A DNA stretch of 64,000 nucleotides from NCBI GenBank assembly GCA_036763105.1, contig JBAIYS010000002.1, positions 124,001 to 188,000 of the forward strand. Reading direction: 5' to 3'. Positions 46,191-54,204 of this stretch are shown here, in pieces. The stretch is from Peptococcaceae bacterium 1198_IL3148 (lineage in GTDB: Bacteria; Bacillota; Desulfotomaculia; Desulfotomaculales; Desulfohalotomaculaceae). The number at the start of each line of letters is the position of its first letter. The stretch's first letter is position 1. Made by a program: the position numbers and the translations under genes. A model generated the notes under the pieces. The model worked only from the letters and a program-made list of their open reading frames with translations. It was not told the DNA's origin and ran no database searches.

Positions 46191-46847
46191 ATGGGTAAAC
46201 GGCGAATAGAAGTAGCACATGGTGATAGATATGGAAAGCTTACTGTTATAAAGGAAACATCGCCATATCAGTGGTCTAAATATAAACACCGTATGGTTTT
46301 GTGTAAATGCGATTGTGGCAATGAAACAACAGTAAGGCTTGAGTATCTTAGAAGCGGCCACACAAAAAGTTGCGGATGTAATCTAAAAACTGTTTCTGCC
46401 AAAGTTAGAATAACCCATGGAAGCAGTAATACTAGACTGCATGGTATATGGGCAGGCATGTTATCTCGATGCCGAAATAAAAACAGCAAAAGCTACAAGA
46501 ATTACGGTGCGATTGGTATTTCTGTTTGTGATGAATGGCTGGATTTTGAAACATTTCAAAAGTGGGCATTGACGAATGGATATCGCCAAAACCTAACAAT
46601 CGAACGCATTGACAACAGCGTTGGATATAATCCAGGTAACTGTACGTGGGTTACAAAAAGTGAGCAATCTAAAAATCGAAGGTGCTGCAGATATATTACG
46701 TACAAAGGCAAAACAAAAATAATACAGCAATGGGCTGATGAACTAGGAATAAATGCCGAAACGTTGCGCGGTAGGTTGTTGAGAGGGTGGAGCATAGATG
46801 AGGCTTTTAATACCCCTGTACAAAAAGGTACTGGTGTTAGCAAATGA
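46191..46847 (+). CDS. AP2/HNH-like phage DNA-binding protein, possible homing-type insert
   Basis: 218 residues. N-terminal zinc-like module (LCKCDCGNETTVRLEYLRSGHTKSCGC), then the common phage segment LHGIWAGMLSRCRNKNSKSYKNYG-IGISVCDEWLDFETFQKWAL and LTIERIDNSVGYNPGNCTWVT, and a C-terminal HTH (WADELGINAETLRGRL). Such proteins resemble HNH/AP2 homing endonucleases but lack a clear catalytic His-Asn-His. It sits between recT and the MBL gene, starts two bases after recT and overlaps the next start, so it is well fitted rather than freshly inserted. Confidence 0.75.
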   Translation: MGKRRIEVAHGDRYGKLTVIKETSPYQWSKYKHRMVLCKCDCGNETTVRLEYLRSGHTKSCGCNLKTVSAKVRITHGSSNTRLHGIWAGMLSRCRNKNSKSYKNYGAIGISVCDEWLDFETFQKWALTNGYRQNLTIERIDNSVGYNPGNCTWVTKSEQSKNRRCCRYITYKGKTKIIQQWADELGINAETLRGRLLRGWSIDEAFNTPVQKGTGVSK

Positions 46848-47551
46848 TCAACTTCACTCCATATGCAAGCAGTAGCAAGGCTAATATGTATACGGTTGAT
46901 GATGGGAAAACAAAGCTTTTGATTGAAATGGGCCTGCCAATTAAGGAGATAAAGAGAGAGCTCGGTTTTGGACTATCAGAAATATCTTTTGCCTTACTTA
47001 CCCACAGCCACAATGACCATTGTAAAGCAGCCAAGGACATAATTAAGGCCGGGATAGACGTGTATACATCCCAGGGCACAATAGATGCCCTGGGATTATC
47101 CGGACACCGAGTTCATGCGGTGGAAAGTAAAAAACAATTTAAAGTCGGAAGTTGGACAGTGTTGCCTCTTGAATCGCAACACGATGCCCCAGAACCACTT
47201 TGCTTTCTCTTAGCAAACTCAGCAGGCGAGAAACTTTTATTTGCTACGGACACTTATTACTTAAGATATAAATTTGTTGGATTAAACGTTATTGCTATCG
47301 AATGCAACTATTCACTAGATATTCTCAGAGCAAACGTAGATAGTGGCACAGTTCCGCTAACGCTAAAAAACAGATTATTAAACAGCCATTTTAGTTTGGA
47401 CAACGTTAAAGAGTTTCTAAAAGCCAATGACCTAAGCAAAGTACAGGAAATATGGTTATTGCACTTGAGTGATGGAAATAGTGATGCGGAACGGTTTAAG
47501 CGTGAAATACAAGAGCTTACTGGCAAGGTGGTGTTTGTGGCCGGTGAGTAA
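46844..47551 (+). CDS. MBL-fold metallohydrolase, phage recombination module
   Basis: 235 residues of the metallo-beta-lactamase fold (YycJ-like). Metal motif THSHNDHCKAA near 54, Asp in ATDTYYL near 130, and the late LLHLSDGNSDAERF. In Firmicutes phages such proteins stand beside RecT and an SMC-like ATPase, and are thought to act as nucleases in the recombination pathway. Four-base overlap with the preceding gene. Confidence 0.88.
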   Translation: MINFTPYASSSKANMYTVDDGKTKLLIEMGLPIKEIKRELGFGLSEISFALLTHSHNDHCKAAKDIIKAGIDVYTSQGTIDALGLSGHRVHAVESKKQFKVGSWTVLPLESQHDAPEPLCFLLANSAGEKLLFATDTYYLRYKFVGLNVIAIECNYSLDILRANVDSGTVPLTLKNRLLNSHFSLDNVKEFLKANDLSKVQEIWLLHLSDGNSDAERFKREIQELTGKVVFVAGE

Positions 47552-47581
47552 CATCTCACCGTTGCGAAGGGGTGGATAAAA

Positions 47582-47829
47582 TTGAACTTAAAAGATATTG
47601 ATTCGAAAATCAACGAATTAACTAAGAAACTAACGCCGTTAAATAAGGAATTGGATGCAATTGAGAATGAAATCGAGATATTGGAAATGCATTGTGTGAT
47701 GAGTGTAAATCTTATTGGGTAACATACAGAAAAATGAAACCTACTCATAAATGTGTTAATTGCGGTAATTTTATCGTTGCTCCTACCAACGATAAATGTG
47801 CATGTGGTGGAATTTTTATTGAAATATAG
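47582..47829 (+). pseudogene. Small coiled-coil plus zinc-ribbon gene, apparently frameshifted
   Basis: A frame from TTG 47582 (AAGGGGTGG upstream) gives 46 codons, mostly coiled coil (INELTKKLTPLNKELDAIENE), and stops at 47722. A second frame from about 47692 to 47829 gives a clean zinc ribbon (CDECKSYW, CVNCGNF, CACGG). Joined near 47690 they would make one sensible protein of about 80 residues. It may be a broken gene, two overlapping genes, or a sequence error. Confidence 0.5.
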
Positions 47830-47891
47830 CGTGAAATAATAGACTAGAACATGATAACTCGTCGGATAAAGTTACAAGAGGAGGGAGTTTC

Positions 47892-48065
47892 ATGGCAAGT
47901 GGTCCTAATTTGGAAGAAAAGAAACTTTTGCTCAGGTACGGACTGAGACCAAATGAATGGTTAGTTATAAAGAGACCACCGAATGGTGAGTTACACCTAA
48001 GACATCGTGTTACTAGACGAAAAATGGTTTTATCGAAAGATGGTGGCGGCAATGCAGCCAGCTAG
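47892..48065 (+). CDS. Small uncharacterised phage protein
   Basis: 57 residues from ATG 47892, behind GAGGAGGGAG. Contains GLRPNEWLVIKRPPNGELHLRHR, a pattern seen in small proteins of Firmicutes phages of unknown role. Its end overlaps the next gene by 26 bases. Confidence 0.65.
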   Translation: MASGPNLEEKKLLLRYGLRPNEWLVIKRPPNGELHLRHRVTRRKMVLSKDGGGNAAS

Positions 48066-48294
48066 AGTAGAGGATGCTAGGCCGGAAGTAACTCAACAGG
48101 GCAATGTATATTACTTGCAGTACCGTCCGCATCAGCAGGAAGCAAAACAGCGTCGGCGGGTGTGGAAACCACTTAACAGGTTGCAGACGTGGTTGGAAGG
48201 TGAGGACAAGCTATCGGCAAAAGTGGGTTCCTATGGGGTGCTGGCGGTGGTTGTAGTGTACTTTGTTTGGCAGGTGGTGCGAGCGTATGGTTAA
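48040..48294 (+). CDS. Small phage protein with C-terminal membrane span
   Basis: About 84 residues (ATG 48040 or 48052). The middle is basic (QQEAKQRRRVWKPLNRLQ) and residues near the end form a hydrophobic span (YGVLAVVVVYFVWQVV). Not recognised. Its stop overlaps the start of the next gene. Confidence 0.55.
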   Translation: MVAAMQPARVEDARPEVTQQGNVYYLQYRPHQQEAKQRRRVWKPLNRLQTWLEGEDKLSAKVGSYGVLAVVVVYFVWQVVRAYG

Positions 48295-48901
48295 AGAGAT
48301 ACCGATGCTTTTTAACACCGATATGGTTCGGGCTATATTGGGCGGGCGCAAGACACAGACTAGGCGGATCATGAAACCACAACCACCAGGGTGGATAGAT
48401 AGCTTCGGATTTTCGTTTTTTACACCTGGCGGACATATCTCTGGACGTGGATATTGTGAAAGTGAAGGACCGGGAGAGAAGTTTTTTAAACTCCCTTGCC
48501 AAGTTGGCGATATCCTCTGGGTGCGGGAAACTTGGTGTATTGATGATTTAACACCTGACGATATTTACTACCGAGCTGATTATACCGACAGAGAGGCAAA
48601 GGAGTTATTTGGTGACACAGGGTTGTATTGGCGCCCAAGCATCCATATGCCCCGCAAGGTGGCGCGACTGTTTTTGAGAGTGACAAACGTCAGAGTAGAG
48701 CGGTTGCAGGACATAACGGAAGGAGATGCTCGGGTAGAAGGGTTTCGGGATAGTTTTGATCTTTTAAGCGATACTTTTTATCCTTGCGGGTATCATTTTG
48801 TTGAAACTTGGGACAGCATCTACGCAAAGCAAGGTTATAGCTGGGATGCTAACCCTTGGGTATGGGTGATTGAGTTTGAGCGGGTGAAGGGAAATGTATA
48901 G
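48287..48901 (+). CDS. ASCH-like phage protein
   Basis: 204 residues. Begins with the characteristic IPMLFNTDMVRAILGGRKTQTRRIMKPQP, then VGDILWVRETW and a late WDSIYAKQGYSW-NPWVWVIEFERV; this is the pattern of phage ASCH/PUA-like proteins, thought to bind RNA or modified bases. Start at ATG 48287 overlaps the preceding gene by eight bases. Precedes the methyltransferase genes, which fits a role in recognising modified nucleic acid, but that is an inference. Confidence 0.8.
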   Translation: MVKEIPMLFNTDMVRAILGGRKTQTRRIMKPQPPGWIDSFGFSFFTPGGHISGRGYCESEGPGEKFFKLPCQVGDILWVRETWCIDDLTPDDIYYRADYTDREAKELFGDTGLYWRPSIHMPRKVARLFLRVTNVRVERLQDITEGDARVEGFRDSFDLLSDTFYPCGYHFVETWDSIYAKQGYSWDANPWVWVIEFERVKGNV

Positions 48902-49061
48902 CCACCCAAGCTATGCTAGGCAGTATAAGGCAAAGGCAACTAACGAGCTATTAACACCGCCGCCGGGCACCTGCTGGTCTCCAGTGCGGTTACTGGATCA
49001 TAACTGCGGTGGGTGTAAGTACTTTGAAAATTGTACACATAAGAAAAAGCGGGTGATTTAA
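48894..49061 (+). CDS. Small cysteine-rich phage protein
   Basis: 55 residues; ATG 48894 overlaps the ASCH-like stop and its TAA overlaps the methyltransferase ATG. Contains CGGCKYFENC, a possible zinc site, and a basic tail. RBS GTGAAGGG. Function unknown; tight overlaps support it as real. Confidence 0.65.
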   Translation: MYSHPSYARQYKAKATNELLTPPPGTCWSPVRLLDHNCGGCKYFENCTHKKKRVI

Positions 49062-49831
49062 TGCTAACGCACCTCAGTTTATTTACAGGTATCGGTGGTA
49101 TAGATTTAGCAGCAGAATGGGCAGGGTTTGAAACAGTTGGACAAGTTGAATTTGCTGACTATCCAACTAAGGTATTAGAAAAACACTGGCCCGATGTGCC
49201 GAGGTGGAGGGATATTAGAACGGTCACAAAGGAGAGTTTTTATGGAAAAACAGGATTGCGAACAGTTGACCTTATTACGGGGGGGTTCCCGTGCCAGCCA
49301 TTTAGCGTTGCCGGTCGGAGAAAAGGAAAAGAAGATGACCGCTATTTGTGGCCAGAGATGCTCGGAGTTATCAGAATGTTACAGCCCTCTTGGGTGCTTG
49401 CTGAAAATGTTGCAGGGCTACTCTCTATTGATGACGGAAAGCGAATCAGCGAAATCAAACAATCTTTGGAAAGCGAAAACTACGAAACAACAATTATCTT
49501 ATCACCAGCATGTAACTATGGGGCGCCTTTTGAGGGGAAACGAGTTTTCATCGTTGCCACGTCCAAGAGTGGCAGATACAGAGGGCGCACCAGTAAAAAA
49601 TGCGGAATTAAACAACGGTTGTTGGTCAAGGATGAACAACAAAGGTATCCGGCATGGGGTGAAGCTGAAAGACGCCTTGTTCAAACTATACGGTGTCAAG
49701 AAGCCTTACCCAGCAATTTACGAAGCGATTATGGGTTTCCCGATTGGGTGGACCGAATTAAATGCCTAGGCAATGCAGTAGTACCGCAACAGGTATACCC
49801 AATACTAAAAGCTATCGCGGAGGTTAGTTAA
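49061..49831 (+). CDS. DNA (cytosine-5)-methyltransferase
   Basis: 256 residues. Motif I LSLFTGIGGIDLAAEWAG, motif IV GGFPCQPFSVAG with the catalytic Cys (near 78), motif VI AENVAG, motif VIII-like KRVFIVA, motif X RIKCLGNAVVPQQVYPILKAI. Short for the family because the target-recognition region is small. The second half also stays open in the +1 frame, which carries an MTase-like segment (VADTEGAPVKNAELNNG and MGFPIGWTELN, 49545-49769). Either two compensating frameshifts have scrambled the middle, or both frames are used. No restriction enzyme gene is adjacent, so it probably protects phage DNA. Confidence 0.85.
   Translation: MLTHLSLFTGIGGIDLAAEWAGFETVGQVEFADYPTKVLEKHWPDVPRWRDIRTVTKESFYGKTGLRTVDLITGGFPCQPFSVAGRRKGKEDDRYLWPEMLGVIRMLQPSWVLAENVAGLLSIDDGKRISEIKQSLESENYETTIILSPACNYGAPFEGKRVFIVATSKSGRYRGRTSKKCGIKQRLLVKDEQQRYPAWGEAERRLVQTIRCQEALPSNLRSDYGFPDWVDRIKCLGNAVVPQQVYPILKAIAEVS
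49545..49769 (+). other. Alternate-frame methyltransferase-like segment inside the MTase gene
   Basis: In the +1 frame, LPRPRVADTEGAPVK and IYEAIMGFPIGWTELNA resemble the target-recognition and C-terminal part of phage cytosine methyltransferases. The frame is open from 49194 to 49769. Listed to mark the anomaly, not as an independent gene. Confidence 0.45.
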
Positions 49832-50236
49832 GTGACTAGGTTAATACTGACCCTAGTTATCACTATCTTTGCTGTTTTATACACCCAGAGCCAACCACAA
49901 TATACAGAGCAGGGCCCGCCGGTACCACAAGCAACAGAACCATCGCGGGGATCTGAACGAGTACAAACTTTAACGATGGAAGCCACAGCCTATTGCCACA
50001 CTGGCAGCATGACATATACAGAGACCTGGCCGGTGGCCGGAAGAACCATTGCTGTAGATCCAGAGGTAATACCCCTTGGCTCACATGTATGGGTCGAAGG
50101 TTTTGGGTGGATGATAGCAGAGGACACCGGTGGAGCGATCAAAGGCAACATAATTGATATTTATATGGACACCAGGGAAGAGGCCCTGCAGTGGGGCAGG
50201 CGTGATGTTTTAGTCATAATCCCAGAACAACCTTAA
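49832..50236 (+). CDS. Exported 3D-domain protein (lytic transglycosylase-like)
   Basis: 134 residues from GTG 49832 directly after the MTase stop. Signal peptide MTRLILTLVITIFAVLY; the mature part has the 3D domain: MEATAYC, GRTIAVDPEVIPLGSHVWV, AEDTGGAIKGNIIDIYMDT, with the Asp residues of a double-psi barrel. 3D domains cut or remodel peptidoglycan. Odd among early phage genes; common in Firmicutes prophages and of unclear purpose. Confidence 0.85.
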   Translation: MTRLILTLVITIFAVLYTQSQPQYTEQGPPVPQATEPSRGSERVQTLTMEATAYCHTGSMTYTETWPVAGRTIAVDPEVIPLGSHVWVEGFGWMIAEDTGGAIKGNIIDIYMDTREEALQWGRRDVLVIIPEQP

Positions 50237-50260
50237 TTATTAGCAGACTGAGGTGTAATT

Positions 50261-51067
50261 ATGAATTACCTGACAGAGATTTTAGCTTTTACCGAATGGA
50301 AGGAAGTAAACCAGCTTCCTGCCAGTGCAATTGCATTATGGTATGAATTGATGGCCATTTGTAATAAGACTGGGTGGCGGCAGGAATTTACTGTTCCAAA
50401 CGGTTTGCTACAAATCAAGGCTGGAATTAGCAGAAAAGAGTTTGATAGAGCTCGGCAACTGCTTATCCAGGCTGGCAGGATTCAATACAAAAAATCAGGC
50501 CGAGTAAATCAGGCAGGTAAATATATATTAATTCCGTTTGTTCAAAAGGGGCAACAGAAGGGACAACAAACGGTACAACAGGAAGGGCAACAGAAGGGGC
50601 AACGAATGGAACACAGCGGGGGCAACGAGAGGGGAACATTATATAAACGTAAACTAAAACAAAACATAAATAATAATAATAATGACAATAACGCGCGCGA
50701 AGATTTTCAGATTTTAGCAATCTTCGAAAAAGAATTTTCTCGTCCGTTGTCACCGATAGAAGTAGATCGCATTATGTACTGGTTAAATCAGGATCAGTTA
50801 TCCGATGAGTTAATACTTGAGGCACTGAAACGTGCTGTGATGATGGGAAAGCTAAAATTCGGGTACATTGACGCTATTTTATTAGACTGGAGTAAAAATA
50901 ATCTGCTTACTATCAGGGATATTCAGGAACGGGACAAGCAGTTTAAGGAGCGCAAGACAAAAACCAGTACAACAAACAAAAGCGGCAAAGATACCAAAAA
51001 TGGTTTTGCTAGTAAAGTACCCAAGGCTTATGCAAGTCTTGAAGATTGGGCAGAGGAGGATTATTAA
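50261..51067 (+). CDS. DnaD-like phage replication protein
   Basis: 268 residues. N-terminal winged helix (LPASAIALWYELMAICNKTGW, with FTVPNGLLQIKAGISRKEFDRARQLL) and a C-terminal DnaD-type helical domain (IFEKEFSRPLSPIEVDRIMYWLNQ and GKLKFGYIDAILLDWSKNN). Between them is a Gln/Gly-repeat and Asn-rich linker (about 95-145). DnaD-type proteins open the phage origin and help load helicase; the next gene is a likely loader. Four-base type overlap with it. Confidence 0.88.
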   Translation: MNYLTEILAFTEWKEVNQLPASAIALWYELMAICNKTGWRQEFTVPNGLLQIKAGISRKEFDRARQLLIQAGRIQYKKSGRVNQAGKYILIPFVQKGQQKGQQTVQQEGQQKGQRMEHSGGNERGTLYKRKLKQNINNNNNDNNAREDFQILAIFEKEFSRPLSPIEVDRIMYWLNQDQLSDELILEALKRAVMMGKLKFGYIDAILLDWSKNNLLTIRDIQERDKQFKERKTKTSTTNKSGKDTKNGFASKVPKAYASLEDWAEEDY

Positions 51068-51579
51068 TGACCAAATCTGAGATTAAAGTCTTACTACAGT
51101 GGGCTACAGCAAACTTCCCGAACATGCAGGAACGTGACATGAGACCAACGGCAGCACTCTGGGAAAAGATGTTGGCGGATATGCCTTACCACGTTGCAGA
51201 AAATGCACTCATGAAAGTGCTGGCTACAGCTAAGTTTTTTCCGACCGTTGCCGAGATACGTGCGGCTGCAGTAGAGATTACCCAACCGGCTATGCCTACG
51301 GCTGCAGAAGCATGGGGTGAGGTTGTTACGGCCATTAGCCGCTATGGCTACTATCGGGAGGTTGAGGCTTTAGAAAGCTTATCGCCTACGGTGGCCCAGG
51401 TTGTGCGCTTTATCGGCTGGAAAGATATATGCACCAGTGAGGAACCGGACATTATTCGTGCACAGTTCCGCAAGGCCTACGAGACACATTCGGCTAGGGA
51501 GAGGGAAATGGCCCAAATACCAAGTGATGTTCGGCAATTAATTAGCTCGGTTGTAAAAGCGTTGCCAAGTATCAATTAG
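51067..51579 (+). CDS. Replicative helicase loader/inhibitor
   Basis: 170 residues resembling the loader and inhibitor of G40P family from SPP1-like phages: MTKSEIKVLLQWATANFPNMQ, then WEKMLADMPYHVAENALMKVLATAKFFPTVAEIR. It brings the host or phage helicase to the origin after the DnaD-like protein. ATG 51067 overlaps the DnaD stop (TAATG). Confidence 0.85.
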   Translation: MTKSEIKVLLQWATANFPNMQERDMRPTAALWEKMLADMPYHVAENALMKVLATAKFFPTVAEIRAAAVEITQPAMPTAAEAWGEVVTAISRYGYYREVEALESLSPTVAQVVRFIGWKDICTSEEPDIIRAQFRKAYETHSAREREMAQIPSDVRQLISSVVKALPSIN

Positions 51580-51589
51580 GGGGTTGAGT

Positions 51590-51763
51590 GTGAAACAGGC
51601 TGTAATTGAATACTGCAATAAAAATGCTGCAGTACTAGAGCGGATGACAACACCTGAGATAGCCAGACACCTTAAAACGCAGTTCCCAAAGACACCGGTG
51701 ATGGTAATTGTAAGTGCTTTGGGTGAGTGGTGTACAGAGTACCGGCCTAAGATAGCAGGCTAA
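51590..51763 (+). CDS. Small uncharacterised phage protein
   Basis: 57 residues from GTG 51590 with GGGGGTTGAG before it. Helical (MTTPEIARHLKTQF looks HTH-like). Follows the loader by 10 bases. Function unknown. Confidence 0.55.
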   Translation: MKQAVIEYCNKNAAVLERMTTPEIARHLKTQFPKTPVMVIVSALGEWCTEYRPKIAG

Positions 51764-51767
51764 CCGC

Positions 51768-51884
51768 ATGGATTGCCAGTTAGCTTTAAGCATAGCCGGG
51801 AAACTAGCGCTGACTGTTCAGTGTTGCCCAAGGTGCGGTAAACGGTCAGTGCAGACGTTACCGGCCGTTAGGCTGGATTATTAG
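51768..51884 (+). CDS. Very small phage frame with a CxxC pair
   Basis: 38 codons with CCPRCGKR. It starts four bases after the previous stop but has no clear ribosome site, so it may not be a gene. Confidence 0.3.
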   Translation: MDCQLALSIAGKLALTVQCCPRCGKRSVQTLPAVRLDY

Positions 51885-51945
51885 CGGTGCCAGTGGTGTG
51901 GGTACCGCTGGTGCAAAATAAATAAACTTAAGCAGGTGAGTGTCT

Positions 51946-52134
51946 ATGGCAAAGAAAGTTAATGCTCAAAGAAAGGGCAAAAAGCACATAACCCATGCTG
52001 AACAGTTCGCCAATCCTATCTATGCGGTGGACGAGCACGGCAAGGTGGTAGTGGATCGGTACTGGGACGTGGTGACCGAGGGCTATACAAAAGGAGCACC
52101 GGAGGAAGTGCAATGGCCGCAAAAGATAGCTTAA
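51946..52134 (+). CDS. Small basic phage protein
   Basis: 62 residues from ATG 51946 with CAGGTGAG in front. Basic N-terminus (AKKVNAQRKGKKH). Its last 22 bases overlap the next gene. Function unknown. Confidence 0.6.
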   Translation: MAKKVNAQRKGKKHITHAEQFANPIYAVDEHGKVVVDRYWDVVTEGYTKGAPEEVQWPQKIA

Positions 52135-52394
52135 AGCTGCGCCCCAAAGAAGAGTTAAAGATTGCCCTCTATGACTTGGACTTTAGCTGGTACCACTGGG
52201 AGATCGAGCAAGTCATAGAGCTTTGGAATGAAGGCGTCAGTATCGAAGACATTGCACTCCAAGTCAGGCCTGCCAAGAATGGTATAAAGACGCGGGACGA
52301 TGCAGTGGATGAGGTTGCGCTGTTAATCATGCATCTGAGACGCCAGGGGATGATAAGGCATAGAACCGGCGGAGCATGGGGTGGTGACAAATAA
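52113..52394 (+). CDS. Uncharacterised phage protein, HTH-like
   Basis: 93 residues from ATG 52113 with GGAGGAAG in front. Contains VIELWNEGVSIEDIALQVRPAKNGIKTRDDAVDEVALL, which reads like a helix-turn-helix. Stop overlaps the next start by one base. Function unknown. Confidence 0.65.
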   Translation: MAAKDSLKLRPKEELKIALYDLDFSWYHWEIEQVIELWNEGVSIEDIALQVRPAKNGIKTRDDAVDEVALLIMHLRRQGMIRHRTGGAWGGDK

Positions 52395-52708
52395 TGCAAA
52401 AACCACATAGGCAGCTGCGGGCAGTTAAATCAAAGCCAAGAAAATTCAACGGTAAGTGTGAAAGATGCGGTAGGCCAATATGCAGTTGTAAAGCTTATCG
52501 GTACTTCGATGACACCAATGCAGCGATAAGTAATTCCTCGCCCTGGCTTTGCGCTGATTGCTATCAGGAAAAATACGGGGTGAAGATCAAATCTGATGTT
52601 GAAGTGTACAAATCTAATTTAGTCAGCAAAGCGATTAGTTATACAAAAATGGGATACGCTTTCAACGGTGTTGATGACGTTATTAAATTTATTAGAGCGG
52701 TGAAATAG
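52394..52708 (+). CDS. Uncharacterised zinc-binding phage protein
   Basis: 104 residues. Cysteines in CERCGRPICSC and LCADC could bind zinc. Basic N-terminus. Starts on the last base of the previous stop. Function unknown. Confidence 0.6.
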   Translation: MQKPHRQLRAVKSKPRKFNGKCERCGRPICSCKAYRYFDDTNAAISNSSPWLCADCYQEKYGVKIKSDVEVYKSNLVSKAISYTKMGYAFNGVDDVIKFIRAVK

Positions 52709-52749
52709 CATATGCGACTAAAAGGACATTTCAACAGTTAAAACATGTA

Positions 52750-52953
52750 TTGTCTGAAGCAGTTGAGGTTGCTAAGGCCTGGGTGTGGTATCGCCTGGGC
52801 CTTGGCAGCAGACAGCGGGTGGATGAAGAAATGGCAGACCTGCTGCATAGTGCGGAGACTTACTTTCGCATCAGAGAGCGGGAAGGGTTGGATGTGCCGG
52901 CCACGTTTAGGTCAGTAGTGCGCAAGAATCAGAGCAGGGGGTACTACGAATGA
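52750..52953 (+). CDS. Small uncharacterised phage protein, start uncertain
   Basis: 67 residues from TTG 52750, which has no ribosome site. The frame is open back to 52696 and reads naturally (KRTFQQLKHVLSEAVEVAK) without a start codon, so the true start may be lost or rare. The stop overlaps the next gene (52950). The end of the transcript block suggests coupling. Confidence 0.5.
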   Translation: MSEAVEVAKAWVWYRLGLGSRQRVDEEMADLLHSAETYFRIREREGLDVPATFRSVVRKNQSRGYYE

Positions 52954-53342
52954 CGCGGATTAGCAGAAAAGAGGCTAGAAAGTTAGGTATTAGCCTCCCG
53001 CAACTGAAAAAATCAAAGTACGGATCGCGTAAGGTAGAGGTTGATGGCATCACCTTTGATAGCAAGAAAGAAGCTAACAAGTACTGTGAGCTAAAGATGC
53101 TTAAGGCGGCTGGGAAAATTGCAGGCTTTAACTTACAACCAGAGTTCGAGCTTCAACCGGGGTACCACGATAAAAATGGTAAGTGGATAAAGCCGATTAA
53201 GTACAGGGCTGATTTTGAGGTGTTTTACCCGGACGGCCGGGTAGTTGTGATCGACACGAAGGGATTTAAGACTAAAGAGTATTTGCTAAAAAAGAAAATG
53301 CTGCTATATCGGTACCTAAACTTAGAGTTTGTCGAGGAGTGA
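52950..53342 (+). CDS. DUF1064 family nuclease-like phage protein
   Basis: 130 residues. KSKYGSRKVEVDGITFDSKKEANKYCELKML gives the catalytic Glu region and YRADFEVFYPDGRVVVIDTKG the D-x-K part of a PD-(D/E)XK nuclease fold. DUF1064 proteins are often placed where other phages have a Holliday junction resolvase such as RusA. ATG 52950. Confidence 0.85.
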   Translation: MTRISRKEARKLGISLPQLKKSKYGSRKVEVDGITFDSKKEANKYCELKMLKAAGKIAGFNLQPEFELQPGYHDKNGKWIKPIKYRADFEVFYPDGRVVVIDTKGFKTKEYLLKKKMLLYRYLNLEFVEE

Positions 53343-53347
53343 TTAGC

Positions 53348-53632
53348 ATGGCGGTGGTAAAGACAAGATGTCACCGGGTAATCATAACAGACCACGCATG
53401 GCAGCGGTGGCAAGAACGAGCCGGGATCAAAATAAAGCGGGATAAATTAACTAAGCTGCTAACTGCCAAATTAAATACAGCCCTAGCGGTTGGTTTAAAG
53501 ATAGATCATACCGGAGCCGGATGGCTAATGCTTGACCAGTGGCTATGGGCTAACGTGAGGGTTACAGATAGAGGCTGGGTAGTGACTACGTTTATCAACT
53601 GGCGCAATGAAACTATGGAGTGGGTGGTTTAG
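53348..53632 (+). CDS. Uncharacterised phage protein
   Basis: 94 residues from ATG 53348, GAGGAG eight bases in front. Pattern VIITDHAWQRWQERAGIK followed by beta strands resembles small RelE-like phage proteins of unknown role. No antitoxin partner is evident. Ends directly at the next start. Confidence 0.6.
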   Translation: MAVVKTRCHRVIITDHAWQRWQERAGIKIKRDKLTKLLTAKLNTALAVGLKIDHTGAGWLMLDQWLWANVRVTDRGWVVTTFINWRNETMEWVV

Positions 53633-53821
53633 ATGGTATTTAGCTTTGGTTCGTTCTTGGCGGGTGCCACGGTTGCGTTAATGGCTGGAATGGCCATTGT
53701 GGGACTGGCATCAACAGAGAGCAAGTGCAACACTTGCGGGTGGCGCAATGGTTGCCAGCAGTTGGGCGCAGAAGATGATTGTAAGCGGAATGGGTATGAG
53801 TACTGGGAGCCGGTGGAGTAG
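53633..53821 (+). CDS. Small membrane-anchored cysteine-rich phage protein
   Basis: 62 residues. Hydrophobic N-terminal span (SFLAGATVALMAGMAIVGLA) then four Cys (CNTCGWRNGCQQLGAEDDC). Starts right after the previous stop. Unknown function. Confidence 0.6.
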   Translation: MVFSFGSFLAGATVALMAGMAIVGLASTESKCNTCGWRNGCQQLGAEDDCKRNGYEYWEPVE

Positions 53822-53862
53822 TGCGCATTCTGTCAAAAATATGTAATAGAAAGGATTAAAAA

Positions 53863-54180
53863 ATGGAAAATGTTTTATGGGTTTTACTTGCCCATTATGT
53901 AGCTGATTACCCCTTACAAGGAGATTTTTTGGCACAAACAAAAGGTAAGTATTGGTATAGCTTGTTGGCACACAGTATGATATATGCTTTATGTGTTAGT
54001 TTATGCTTTGAGTTACTTGGAGTATTTGCCACGTGGAAGTTCTATGTTTTATTCGTTAGTCATGTATTTATCGACTATAGAAAAGCAACTGCAAAAAATA
54101 AAGAAAAAGCATTAACAACATATCTGTATATAGACCAAAGCTTGCATATAACAATTAACTTTTTGTTGTATGTCGCATAA
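53863..54180 (+). CDS. DUF3307 family membrane protein
   Basis: 105 residues with the family start LLAHYVADYPLQGDFLAQTKG and three hydrophobic spans; a late FVSHVFIDYRKA motif. DUF3307 proteins occur in many phages; role unknown. RBS GAAAGGA. Confidence 0.8.
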   Translation: MENVLWVLLAHYVADYPLQGDFLAQTKGKYWYSLLAHSMIYALCVSLCFELLGVFATWKFYVLFVSHVFIDYRKATAKNKEKALTTYLYIDQSLHITINFLLYVA

Positions 54181-54204
54181 CCAATAATGTTGCGAAGGAG
54201 GTAA

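Noticed and set aside
50463-50753. Minus-strand frame rich in Pro/Val/Ala opposite the DnaD-like gene
   Set aside because: It is the complement of the Gln/Gly repeat linker; no start signal.
53348-53632. RelE-type toxin of a toxin-antitoxin pair
   Set aside because: No adjacent antitoxin-like gene and only weak pattern similarity.
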